DNA from: Kalymmatonema hyalinum WJT4-NPBG1
Lineage (GTDB): Bacteria; Cyanobacteriota; Cyanobacteriia; Cyanobacteriales; Nostocaceae
Assembly: GCA_019359075.1 (NCBI GenBank)
Contig: JAHHIB010000001.1
Span: 62,001 to 126,000 of the forward strand
Length of the DNA stretch: 64,000 nucleotides
Direction of reading: 5' to 3'
Of this stretch, positions 1 through 8,445 are shown in pieces. The notes beneath the pieces are model-generated. The model worked only from the letters and a program-made list of their open reading frames with translations. It had not been told where the DNA came from and ran no database searches. Within the stretch, counting starts at the first letter, position 1. Every line of letters begins with the position of its first letter. Position numbers and translations under genes: made by a program.

Positions 1-518
1 ATATGGATGACTTGTATATCATGAGCCAAGTTCCCGAACATCTAGATGTCAATTGCCAGCCATTTTTAGAAAATCCCTTGGTCGTTTTGGCACCGCTTAA
101 TCATCCGCTCGCAAAGGAAAAAAATATCCCCATTCAACGTCTTGCTGATGAACCTTTCATTATGCGGGAACCAGGTTCAGGAACGCGGCGAGCAGTGCAG
201 AAATTATTCGATGAGCATGAAGTCGTGGTGAAGGTTAAGCTAGAATTAGGGAGCAACGAGGCGATTAAGCAAGCAATTGCAGGTGGTTTAGGAATTTCAG
301 TTTTATCTCGACATACGTTAATTACCGATGTTCAGGATGTAACCATTTTGGATGTCGAACACTTTCCGATTCCACGCAATTGGTACATGGTTTACCCATC
401 TGGAAAACAGCTATCTATTGTTGCTCGTAGCTATTTTGACTATTTACTGGACGCAGCAAAGCAATTTGCTCATCAAACCGCAGGTTCTAGTTTTTTCCAA
501 GTAGAGGACAATAGTTAA
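1..518 (+). CDS. LysR-family transcriptional regulator, C-terminal part (RbcR/CbbR-like)
   Basis: The window opens inside this gene; the DNA-binding helix-turn-helix lies upstream and is not visible. The 171 visible residues form the second half of a LysR substrate-binding domain: a MREPGSGTRRAV segment, then GSNEAIKQAIAGGLGISVLS, which is the usual effector-pocket region of the CbbR/RbcR/NdhR branch. Such regulators control carbon fixation or inorganic-carbon uptake genes in cyanobacteria, but the sub-branch cannot be fixed from this half. The frame is already open at base 1, so the first internal ATG is not the true start. It ends 172 bases before a histidine kinase gene on the same strand. 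Family assignment is firm; the RbcR-like label is inferred from motif resemblance. Confidence 0.85.
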   Translation, partial: MDDLYIMSQVPEHLDVNCQPFLENPLVVLAPLNHPLAKEKNIPIQRLADEPFIMREPGSGTRRAVQKLFDEHEVVVKVKLELGSNEAIKQAIAGGLGISVLSRHTLITDVQDVTILDVEHFPIPRNWYMVYPSGKQLSIVARSYFDYLLDAAKQFAHQTAGSSFFQVEDNS

Positions 519-690
519 ATAGGCATCATGAACTGCGTAGATCAGGACAGATGAAAATTTATTTTTTCTTCTGCGTTCTGCATCCTGAGTTGTGAGTTCT
601 ATTTTCAAGTCAGGTAGAACTATCATTTAGAAAATCTTTTATTAGAATCATTTTCACCAGCAGTAGACAATCTGCTTTTGGATTTGAATT

Positions 691-2274
691 ATGAACGCTC
701 TAGCCATTCTCCATCTTGAAGACAATGTCTTTGACGCGCATCGGATTGAGCGTGTGCTGGTTAAAGATGGCTGGGAGGTAGTAGCACAGGTCGTTAAGAC
801 GCACAGTGAGTACATCAGTGCTATTGAACGAGGCGGTTTTGATTTAATCCTTTCAGAAAATGGAGTTGAAGGGTTTTCTGGGCGTTCTGCCTTTGAGATT
901 GCTCATCAAAAGTACCCCAAAGTTCCCTTCATCTTTGTTTCTGGGAATGTCAATGACAAGGAAGCCGCAGCATACTTAGCTATGGGTGCTTTAGACTACA
1001 TTTATAAAAAGCAATTGTGGCGATTGCCACTCATGGCTCGATATGCCTTAGAACGTTCTTCATGTCAGCAGCTAGAGCGCTACAACCAGGCGATGGAACT
1101 GTTGGTGACTGTTGTTCAGGAACTCTCGCTTGCACGTAGTTTGGTTGAGATTACGGCTATAGTACGTCATGCTGCACGAGAACTGACGGGCGCTGATGGA
1201 GCAACCTTTGTTCTGCGTGAAGGCAATATGTGCTACTACGCTGAGGAAAACGCTATCCAGCCCTTGTGGAAAGGTCGCCGTTTTCCAATTCACATCTGTA
1301 TGGGTGGTTGGTGTATGCTGAACCGACAGCAAGCCATCATTGAGGATGTGTACGGTGATGAGCGCATCCCAATTGAAGCATATGAACCAACTTTTATCAA
1401 AAGCTTGGTCATGGTGCCAATCCGGAAGGAAGCACCCATTGGCGCTATTGGCAATTACTGGGCTCAACGACACACTCCTACCCCAGAGGAGGTACACCTG
1501 ATCCAAGCTCTTGCCGATAGTACATCCGTAGCGATGGAAAACGTTCAGGTGTACAGCGAACTAGAACAACGCGTGCGGCAGAGGACATCTCAGCTAGAAG
1601 CCGCGAACCAGGAATTGGAAGCCTTTTCGTATACCATTTCTCATGACTTGCAATCGCCCCTCAGGAGCATCATAGGCTTCAGCGAGCTTTTGCAGATGAA
1701 ATACAACAACCAACTCGACGAGCAGGGAAAGCAATACTTGAACCGCGTGTCTACCTCCGCAAACGGTATGAACACGCAAATTGATGCCATGCTGTCTTTG
1801 CACAAGCTGACACAGGTAGAACTCAAGCGAGAAACAGTTCAGCTTAGCGGCATAGCTCAGGAAATTTTATCTCATCTCAAGGCTGTTGAAGCAAATCGTC
1901 AAGTGGAAACACACGTTGCACAAGAACTAACAGTGAATGGAGACCCAGTTCTCCTGCGCGTGATGCTGGAAAACTTGCTGTCCAACGCCTGGAAGTATTC
2001 TGCCAAAGTTGAACAAGCACGCATCGAGTTTGGCGTCAAAAAAGAAAAAAATGGTTTCTCAGTTTTCTACGTGCGGGATAATGGTGCTGGCTTCGACATC
2101 AACCGCGCCGATAAACTGTTCCGCCCCTTCCAGCGCCTACACTCCGACAATGAGTTTCCCGGTACAGGTGTAGGGTTGGCATCAGTACAACGCATTATCC
2201 ATAAACATGGAGGACGCATTTGGGTCGAGGCGGCTGTCGGTCAAGGGGCGACGTTCTACTTTACCATTGAATAA
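691..2274 (+). CDS. Hybrid receiver-GAF-histidine kinase
   Basis: A 527-residue signalling kinase. Residues 1-120 form a response-regulator receiver fold with the N-terminal acidic pair (LEDN, 9-12) and the conserved lysine region (YKK, 105-107), but the usual phospho-acceptor Asp is Glu (LILSENGVEGF, E56). Residues about 135-290 form a GAF domain, followed by a short coiled coil (YSELEQRVRQRTSQLEAANQ). The HisKA box SYTISHDLQSPLR places the phospho-acceptor at H318. The HATPase has the N box (NLLSNAWKY), G1 (DNGAGFD), F box (LFRPFQRL) and G2 (GTGVGLA), so kinase activity is probably intact. There is no membrane segment, so it is cytoplasmic. ATG 691 gives the full receiver. The signal and partner regulator are unknown; no cognate regulator is adjacent. 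The C-terminal half resembles the phytochrome-type kinases common in filamentous cyanobacteria. Confidence 0.9.
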   Translation: MNALAILHLEDNVFDAHRIERVLVKDGWEVVAQVVKTHSEYISAIERGGFDLILSENGVEGFSGRSAFEIAHQKYPKVPFIFVSGNVNDKEAAAYLAMGALDYIYKKQLWRLPLMARYALERSSCQQLERYNQAMELLVTVVQELSLARSLVEITAIVRHAARELTGADGATFVLREGNMCYYAEENAIQPLWKGRRFPIHICMGGWCMLNRQQAIIEDVYGDERIPIEAYEPTFIKSLVMVPIRKEAPIGAIGNYWAQRHTPTPEEVHLIQALADSTSVAMENVQVYSELEQRVRQRTSQLEAANQELEAFSYTISHDLQSPLRSIIGFSELLQMKYNNQLDEQGKQYLNRVSTSANGMNTQIDAMLSLHKLTQVELKRETVQLSGIAQEILSHLKAVEANRQVETHVAQELTVNGDPVLLRVMLENLLSNAWKYSAKVEQARIEFGVKKEKNGFSVFYVRDNGAGFDINRADKLFRPFQRLHSDNEFPGTGVGLASVQRIIHKHGGRIWVEAAVGQGATFYFTIE

Positions 2275-2306
2275 CCAGCAAAAGCATTCACAATGGGAGA
2301 CTGGCA

Positions 2307-3935
2307 GTGACTAACCCGGAAGCACTACCTGTGCGAAAAACAGTAGAAACCGAAATTGTGGGTGTTACGGTGTATACTGACCAGGCCCTTGTGACACGAC
2401 GGGGTGTTGTACCACTGACTGGACAGAAACGAGAATTAAGAATTACCCAAATCCCAGCCACCATAGAAACTGAGTCAGTCAGGGTTAGTGGTACAGGTGA
2501 GGTCGCAGTGCGGTTGCTGGGAGTGAGTACAGAACGGGTTTTCTCCACCGAACCCTCCGCCGAACGGCTGATCCATCTGACAAGGCAAATCCAGCAATTA
2601 GAAGCAGAATGGAACCTTCTGCAAGCGCAAATCGATGCTTTGGCTTTGCAGTCAAAGTTTATTGAAGGCTTGCGTGAAAAGACAGAAGAACCCTTCGCAC
2701 AGAGTTTATCGCGCAAAAATCTTAGCTTGAGCGAAACTTTGGATTTTCTCAACTTTTTAGGAAGCCAGTACAGCGAGTACGCTATTTCCACAGCAGAGTA
2801 CAAAGTCCAACAGCAGGAATTAGACAAGCAGCTACAAGCACTCCGTCAGCAGTTACAACAAATACAAACACCCCATCCTAAAGAAAGTTTTAGCTTGAGT
2901 GTGGCAATTGAGCCTGGAGGTGCTGGAAAGTTTGAGCTAGAAGTCTCTTACGTGGTTAGTTCTGCCAGTTGGACTCCGCTGTATGACTTGCGGCTAAGTA
3001 CGAGTAGCAATTGCATCAATGTGGCATATCTTGCTGAAGTCAGCCAAAATACTGGTGAAGATTGGACAAATGTATCTCTTACCCTTTCTACCGCTAAACC
3101 AGGACTGGGAATTCTACCACCTAAATTGGAACCTTGGTATATTGACGTACTACGCCCGTTAGAGTTAATGCGTATGCGAAGATTATCGCCTCTACAAGCT
3201 GCTTCTGTGGCTATGCCTGCTCCTGCTAGTGGAGAAAATCAAACTACTATAGAAAGCGAACAACCAGAGGAAAATCTTGTTGTTGCTGAAACTCTTGTTG
3301 CAGAAGTTTCCAGAGAAGGCAGTGCAGCGACTTTTAAACTAAGTACTGGCGGAAACATTCCCAGTGATGGCGCACCTCATAAAACGATAATTTTTAATGA
3401 CGATTTCCCTTGTAGCTTTGAGTATGTAGCAGTACCACGCTCCCTTAGCTTTGCTTATCTACAAGCAAATGTGAAAAATAGTGCGAATCGAGTGACTTTG
3501 TTACCAGGAAAAGCAAATATTTTCCGAGATAATACATTTGTTGGAATAACTCAATTAGAGAATATTGCACCAGGGCAAGAGTTCACGCTTAACTTAGGCA
3601 TTGACGAGGGTTTGAAAGTTGAGCGTGATTTAATTGAGCGTCAGGTAGACAAAAAACTGATTGGCAACAATCGGAGAATTACTTATGGTTATCGGATAGT
3701 CGTTACTAACTTACAAAATCAAGAAGCAAATTCAAAACTCATTGAACAATTACCAATAAGTCGCAACGAACAAATTAAAGTCCGCCTCAGCCGTAGCAAC
3801 CCGCAAATTCAACTTGGTGAAATGGGAATATTGGAATGGGCTTTCACTCTTTCACCGCAGGCAAAATGTGAAATATTTTATCAATTCATCGTTGAGCATC
3901 CACCTGAGTTAACGGTAGTAGGTTTGGATATATAG
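2307..3935 (+). CDS. DUF4140/DUF4139 protein (mucoidy inhibitor MuiA family)
   Basis: A 542-residue protein of the MuiA family. The N-terminal DUF4140 domain (about residues 12-115) begins with the typical VTVYTDQALVTRRG stretch. A predicted coiled coil follows (QIQQLEAEWNLLQAQIDAL and ELDKQLQALRQQLQQI), then the DUF4139 domain from about residue 195 (SYVVSSASWTPLYDLRL, NTGEDWTNVSLTLSTAKP) to the end. A low-complexity linker at about 300-345 splits DUF4139. Family members are named after a plasmid mucoidy inhibitor, but no biochemical role is established. Translation starts at GTG 2307 behind a GGGAGA ribosome site; an ATG 15 bases upstream runs straight into a stop. It follows the histidine kinase by 32 bases on the same strand, so co-transcription is possible. 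No signal peptide is seen. Confidence 0.85.
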   Translation: MTNPEALPVRKTVETEIVGVTVYTDQALVTRRGVVPLTGQKRELRITQIPATIETESVRVSGTGEVAVRLLGVSTERVFSTEPSAERLIHLTRQIQQLEAEWNLLQAQIDALALQSKFIEGLREKTEEPFAQSLSRKNLSLSETLDFLNFLGSQYSEYAISTAEYKVQQQELDKQLQALRQQLQQIQTPHPKESFSLSVAIEPGGAGKFELEVSYVVSSASWTPLYDLRLSTSSNCINVAYLAEVSQNTGEDWTNVSLTLSTAKPGLGILPPKLEPWYIDVLRPLELMRMRRLSPLQAASVAMPAPASGENQTTIESEQPEENLVVAETLVAEVSREGSAATFKLSTGGNIPSDGAPHKTIIFNDDFPCSFEYVAVPRSLSFAYLQANVKNSANRVTLLPGKANIFRDNTFVGITQLENIAPGQEFTLNLGIDEGLKVERDLIERQVDKKLIGNNRRITYGYRIVVTNLQNQEANSKLIEQLPISRNEQIKVRLSRSNPQIQLGEMGILEWAFTLSPQAKCEIFYQFIVEHPPELTVVGLDI

Positions 3936-4167
3936 GGGGTAAGCATTCTGATTAAATTTCATCTAAACAAGAGCTATCGCACCGCTTGAGCAACAGGGGA
4001 AGGTTGGGTTGAAGTTACTCTACCCAGCAAAGCTGATTGCTACGGTAAATGGTTTGATGAATTACTATTTTCAGCAAGTAACAACTGCCAGTAGCTTTCA
4101 CATTCTGTGTCAAAATACCAATCAACGAATGATTGGTGAGCGAAGTCCACTGACCTGGGTGAATCTA

Positions 4168-5541
4168 ATGCTGAGAAAAAGATTGGTTGGGCGCTACCAA
4201 ATTATTAGCCACTTGGGAGGAGGAGGGTTTGGTACTACCTTTGTGGCTGAAGATAGGCATTTACCCGGCAACCCCCGATGCGTCGTCAAGCAACTCAAGC
4301 TTAAAACTACCGCCGAGCCAACCGTTTTTCAGGCGGTGAGGCGTTTGTTCAATACAGAAGCTGAAGTTTTGTATCAGTTAGGAAACCATGATCAAATTCC
4401 TCGACTTTTTGCTCACTTTGAAGAAGATGAAGAGTTTTATTTAGTTCAGGAATTCATTGAAGGACGTGAACTACGCCAAGAACTACCACTCGGTCAACAG
4501 TTAAGCGAAACCGAGAGTATTCGTCTTGTACAGGAGATTCTGGAAATCTTAACGTTTGTTCATCAACAAAATGTCATTCATCGTGATATTAAACCTGCAA
4601 ATTTAATTCGGCGTAAGCAAGATGGAAAACTGGTTATGATTGACTTTGGGGCTGTTAAACAAATCAGCACTCAGGTAATGAATTCTCAAGGACAAACTAG
4701 CTTAACTGTTGCCATCGGCTCACCTGGCTATATGCCAGCCGAACAGCAAGCAGGGAAGCCGCGCTTTTGTAGTGATATCTATGCAGTGGGAATGATAGGT
4801 ATCCAAGCCCTCACGGGGTTACATCCTACGCAGTTACCAGAAGATTCAAACAGTGAAATCATTTGGCGCGATCGCTTAAAAGTTAGCCCTGAGTTAGGCG
4901 ATATTTTAGATAAGATGGTGCGCTATGACTTCCGTCAGCGTTACCAATCAACGGCTGAAGTGCTCAAAAGCCTTAACTCTCTTGGGTCAAGACCCTTTAC
5001 AGCAAATAGCCAAAGCTTTATCAAAAGTCGGATAGCGGTCGTCGAAGGTGATATTACAAAACAACAGGTGGATGCAATTATCAACCCTACCGATGTATGG
5101 TTTTCGGGGGGTGGTGCTGTAGATCGTACCATTCAGCGTGCGGCTGGTCCTAAGCTTAAAGAAGAATGTCACCAGTTAAGAAGCGGCTGGACCACGGGTG
5201 AAGCCAAAATTACTAATGGCTATAACCTCCCAGCACGGTGGGTCATTCATACAGTTGGTCCCTCTTGGAACGGGGGCTATGATCAAGAGGATCAGAAGTT
5301 GGCTCAATGCTATCGAAACTGCTTAGCCTTGGCAGAACAATACTCTATACGAACAATTGCTTTTCCAGCAATAAGCACAGGAGGCAATGGTTTCCGAATT
5401 GAGCTAGCAACTAGAATTGCTGTCACTGAAGTTAAATCTTTTCTTGAAAGACATACCTCACCTGAAAAGGTAATTTTCGTTTGCTTTGGGAAAGGGGCTT
5501 ACGATTGCTACTTGAATACTATCAAGGAAATTATTGAATAG
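4168..5541 (+). CDS. Ser/Thr protein kinase fused to a C-terminal macrodomain
   Basis: A two-domain protein of 457 residues from ATG 4168; an upstream TTG (4009) in the same frame would add 53 residues without kinase features. The kinase domain has the glycine loop LGGGGFGTTF (about 16-25), the ATP-binding Lys in CVVKQLK (K41), the catalytic loop HRDIKPAN (138-145) and DFG (159-161), all intact, in the style of cyanobacterial Pkn2-type kinases. After a short linker, residues 288-457 form a macrodomain: AVVEGDITKQQVDAIINPTD, SGGGAVDRTIQRAAGPKL, HTVGPSW and AISTGGNGF. Macrodomains bind ADP-ribose or remove it from proteins. In the NAAN-equivalent motif the last Asn is Asp (INPTD, D309), while the Asp of the GGGAVD loop is kept (D319). 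The fusion links phosphorylation with ADP-ribose recognition; substrates are unknown. Domain calls are firm, the start less so. Confidence 0.9.
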   Translation: MLRKRLVGRYQIISHLGGGGFGTTFVAEDRHLPGNPRCVVKQLKLKTTAEPTVFQAVRRLFNTEAEVLYQLGNHDQIPRLFAHFEEDEEFYLVQEFIEGRELRQELPLGQQLSETESIRLVQEILEILTFVHQQNVIHRDIKPANLIRRKQDGKLVMIDFGAVKQISTQVMNSQGQTSLTVAIGSPGYMPAEQQAGKPRFCSDIYAVGMIGIQALTGLHPTQLPEDSNSEIIWRDRLKVSPELGDILDKMVRYDFRQRYQSTAEVLKSLNSLGSRPFTANSQSFIKSRIAVVEGDITKQQVDAIINPTDVWFSGGGAVDRTIQRAAGPKLKEECHQLRSGWTTGEAKITNGYNLPARWVIHTVGPSWNGGYDQEDQKLAQCYRNCLALAEQYSIRTIAFPAISTGGNGFRIELATRIAVTEVKSFLERHTSPEKVIFVCFGKGAYDCYLNTIKEIIE

Positions 5542-5711
5542 TGATCAGCGATACCTTACGACAAGCCGCTACCTGTGAGAAGCAGCGTTCTGAACTGTTT
5601 ACCACCTAACCACTTCATAATGTAATTGAGTGGTATCGAAAACACAAGTAGTAATTAGTTCGTAGTCGCGCCTAAGCGCAACTACAAACAAGCTTGCTTG
5701 TGGGACAACAC

Positions 5712-7055
5712 CTATTTAAATATCTGCAACGCCACTGAAATCATCGATAGGAAAGTAAAAAACCCGATCGCATCCAAGGTAGTCGTCAACAAGGGACCAC
5801 TAATTAAGGCTGGATCGAGGTTTAACCGCTTCAAACTCATTGGTAGCACTGTTCCCAACGAAGCAGCTATGAATACGTTCACAATCATCACTGTGGCTGC
5901 AACTATAGATACCCATCTTTCTGGGCCAGGCGACCAAATCAGTGAAAGTGTTCCGAGAGCAGTACCTAAGGCTATAGCGGTGCCTAATCCAGCTAACATT
6001 TCCTTGCGAAGAATTTTCATGGTGTCCAGCGGTGTCACTTCTCCGACACCCAGACCTCGTACTGTCACTGATAAGGCTTGAATAGCAACATTACCACTGG
6101 TGTTAGATAAAATTGGCATAATGACTGCCAAAACAGGTACGTGAGAAATAACACTTTGGAAAGGGGCGATCGCACTAGCTGCACCAATATACAACCCAAT
6201 GTTTCCTAATAACCAAGGCAAGCGCTTGCGAATGGTGACTTGAGGAGGAGACAAAGCTGCTTCATCTCCACTCACACCCGCCAGCTTTTGAATATCTTCT
6301 GTGGCTTCCTCTTGCAAGATATCGACCACGTCATCAATCGTGATAATACCAACCAATCGGTCTTCCCGGTCAACCACAGGTACAGCGATTAAGTCATATC
6401 GTTGCATGATTCGGGCAACTTCTTCCTGTGGCATTTCCGTTTTCACCTTGATCACGCGATCGCTGGCAATATCTCTGATCAAAACATCGGGAAAAGTAAA
6501 CAGCAGTTGTCGCAGCGAGACAACACTTACCAGCTTGCGGTTATCATCTGTCACGTAGGCGTAGTAAATCGTCTCCTTATCTTCGTCTTGGCAGCGGATT
6601 TTACTCAAAGCCTCTCCGACAGTCAATCCTTGCCGCAAGCGCACATATTCTGTTGTCATCACGCGTCCTGCGGTGCCTTCAGAATAGCCGAGAATTGTTG
6701 CTGTTGCTTGCCGTTGTTCTGGACTCAATTCTTGTAACAGGCGTTTGACAACCCCGGCTGGCAACTCGTCAAACAATTCTGCGCGTTCATCCGGACTCAT
6801 CGCCTCGACAATTTGCGCAACCTGAACATCATGCAGGGAATTTATGATTTCTTCCTGCACTTCTGGAGGCAGATATTCAAAAACATCAATTGCCTGATGT
6901 TTGTTGAGTAAACGGAATGCGATCGCCCGTTGTTGCTTGGGCAATTGTGTTATGTACTCCCCCGCATCCACGGGTTGCAAACAATTCAAATCCAACTTCA
7001 GCTGGTTTAAGTCGGCAATATCAACAACTGAATTGCGAACATCCTGCATGAGCAT
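5712..7055 (-). CDS. mgtE: Magnesium transporter MgtE
   Basis: A 447-residue Mg2+ channel of the MgtE family. The acidic N-terminal helical domain (LPPEVQEEII, MSPDERAELFDELP) precedes two CBS domains (about 125-245, ending in GIITIDDVVDIL), which close the pore when Mg2+ is plentiful. The last about 180 residues carry five membrane helices with the pore motif PILSNTSGNVAIQALSVTVR. The frame is open further upstream (GTG 7100), but that extension is encoded by a leader hairpin; the ATG pair at 7058 and 7055 lies behind a strong AGGAGG, and 7055 has the better spacing (7 bases). It is transcribed convergently with the kinase-macrodomain gene. Regulation: the ribosome site lies in a hairpin described separately. 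Confidence 0.93.
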   Translation of the reverse strand: MLMQDVRNSVVDIADLNQLKLDLNCLQPVDAGEYITQLPKQQRAIAFRLLNKHQAIDVFEYLPPEVQEEIINSLHDVQVAQIVEAMSPDERAELFDELPAGVVKRLLQELSPEQRQATATILGYSEGTAGRVMTTEYVRLRQGLTVGEALSKIRCQDEDKETIYYAYVTDDNRKLVSVVSLRQLLFTFPDVLIRDIASDRVIKVKTEMPQEEVARIMQRYDLIAVPVVDREDRLVGIITIDDVVDILQEEATEDIQKLAGVSGDEAALSPPQVTIRKRLPWLLGNIGLYIGAASAIAPFQSVISHVPVLAVIMPILSNTSGNVAIQALSVTVRGLGVGEVTPLDTMKILRKEMLAGLGTAIALGTALGTLSLIWSPGPERWVSIVAATVMIVNVFIAASLGTVLPMSLKRLNLDPALISGPLLTTTLDAIGFFTFLSMISVALQIFK

Positions 7056-7060
7056 CATAA

Positions 7061-7144
7061 AACCTCCTATGGTCTCCCCCGCGCTGGGAGACAAGCTCAC
7101 AGCTCAGAGGAGGTTGGTACTGTCGTCTTGTGGACTTTGGTCCA
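7061..7144 (-). promoter_or_regulatory. mgtE leader hairpins that occlude the ribosome binding site
   Basis: Read on the minus strand just before mgtE, AACCTCCT (7115-7108) pairs perfectly with AGGAGGTT (7068-7061), which contains the Shine-Dalgarno sequence. Inside this stem, GTCTCCC (7092... complementary strand of 7086-7092) pairs with its complement at 7072-7078 around a 7-base loop. A third hairpin, TGGAC-CAAA-GTCCA, lies just upstream at 7131-7144. This is the layout of a translational switch. It does not resemble the M-box or any other Mg2+ riboswitch consensus I remember, so the ligand or partner is unknown. Confidence 0.65.
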
Positions 7145-7437
7145 TAAAATCTCAAAAATTCAACATCGATTACCAATCAATGGCATCGCTAAGTCATAAT
7201 ACTAACCCAGGACAGTGTAATCCGGTAGATACTGAAAATTCAGTGTCAGGAATTTAATCCGCTTGCACCCTGCTGAATTTCCTATCGCCCTGATGCCTGT
7301 TGATTTGAGTAGATTCTACTATTGTTGCTATCTGTGTCAACCGTACAAATTAATTTCCAAAGAAACTTCATATAGTTAAAATCTTTACTTCACGATCAAC
7401 AACCTTTATTTACATACTAAAGATAGAGGTTGTGTCA
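7145..7437. other. Upstream region of mgtE without genes
   Basis: About 290 bases with no convincing coding frame. It holds a perfect 14-base palindrome ACTGAAAATTCAGT at 7231-7244, which could be an operator or a further leader hairpin of mgtE. Nothing else was recognised. Confidence 0.4.
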
Positions 7438-7617
7438 TCATATTGAACTAGTATCAGAGTCCAGGTATTTGCTAGACAAACGTTGCTGTAAGCAGTTGTC
7501 AAGCGCGGTTGAAGCAATTTCATCCTGCTCTACAATAACAGCCATCAGATTTTCTACATCAGTGGTGAATCCTAAGTTGTAAATCCATCCACACGGGTGA
7601 ACCGGAGGGTAGAGCAA
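7438..7617 (-). CDS. Possible small protein or gene remnant, unrecognised
   Basis: An open frame of 59 codons from a TTG at 7617, with protein-like composition (YPPVHPCGWIYNLGF, then TTDVENLMAVIVEQDE and a C-terminus SSKYLDSDTSSI). No ATG or GTG start is available upstream before the stop at 7678-7680, and only a distant GGGAG could serve as ribosome site. It may be the C-terminal remnant of a decayed gene, in keeping with the broken Uma2 gene nearby. I do not recognise the family. Confidence 0.25.
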   Translation of the reverse strand: MLYPPVHPCGWIYNLGFTTDVENLMAVIVEQDEIASTALDNCLQQRLSSKYLDSDTSSI

Positions 7618-7787
7618 GGAAAAAAAGCTTTTTTTCTCCCTAAATAAATTGTCTCTATAAAATCTTTTTCTCAGTACTCAATACTTCGTCCGGAGAATAA
7701 AAAATAAAAAATACTATCATCACACCCTACCACGCGCAAAGACCGCCGACCGGGAGCGACAGCACTAGCTATTCAGAACTATTTTGG

Positions 7788-8268
7788 TCATGATTTGATA
7801 ATCAGTGGTGGAAACATATCAGCGATCGCGATGATTAAGGCAGAAAAATGCAAAGGTGAAATACTTGCATTTTCTGAAAGAATGGCTTCACTTTGATATC
7901 TCTCCTGAATGGGTTCTCGAAACAGATGGAGTTTGCGATTCTTAACATCTATAGCGCTTCTGGTTTGGATAAAGTAATTATTCTGTGTCCCATGAGTGTC
8001 CATCTGTGGTTCTTATTTCTTGATGTATTGCACTCAATTAAGAACCGCTATAGTACCCAATAATCTAAAATTCTTGATTGAGCATAGACCTTAGCTTTCG
8101 TCTCGCAATCGTATTTCAAGCTACTGTCTGCTACTCAATCATAAAATGGACTTTTAATGCAATGAATTCAACTCGTTCCTCTGGGTTAAAAATTCCCGTT
8201 TTTGCCATTCTGTGGTACTCCTTCACTGTTCAAAGACGAAGAGTGAAAGGTACTTCTTTTCTCTGCAT
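7788..8268 (-). pseudogene. Broken Uma2-family (DUF820) endonuclease gene
   Basis: Two separated pieces on the minus strand read like the ends of one Uma2 protein. The N-terminal piece (8268-8134) starts with ATG and reads VPFTLRL, a TGA where Uma2 proteins usually have Trp, then TVKEYHRMAKTGIFNPEERV, and stops at a TAG (8131-8133). The C-terminal piece (about 7960-7788) reads NRKLHLFREPIQERYQ and ISPLHFSALIIAIADMFPP, the usual Uma2 end. The middle, with the catalytic Asp/Glu residues, is missing. Between the pieces lies a copy of the GTGTCCATCTGTGGTT repeat also found between hupS and hupL (7995-8010). An intact Uma2 gene exists at 36574. Assignment rests on remembered family patterns. Confidence 0.65.
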
Positions 8269-8445
8269 AGTTTCTCCACCTAACGCATACATGAAATGGT
8301 GTTCAATCTATCTTACGAGCGTTGCTTCGCAGCAATATAGATAACCCCCCATAACCAAAGGTTGTGAGAGGATAATGCGAGGAGGAATATTAAATTTTAG
8401 TTATTAAATGACGCACTTTGAACTATAGACTAATGGTTAACTTGT

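Noticed and set aside
7059-7100. Longer MgtE start at GTG 7100
   Set aside because: The extra 14-15 codons are made of the leader hairpin, and AGGAGG stands directly before the ATG pair at 7058/7055.
5698-7257. Plus-strand frames opposite mgtE
   Set aside because: Antisense shadows of a well-supported minus-strand gene.
7061-7260. M-box or other known Mg2+ riboswitch before mgtE
   Set aside because: I compared it with the remembered M-box core and found no match; only a ribosome-site-masking hairpin can be supported.
8078-8344. 88-codon plus-strand frame
   Set aside because: It is the antisense shadow of the broken Uma2 N-terminal piece, which makes sense only on the minus strand.
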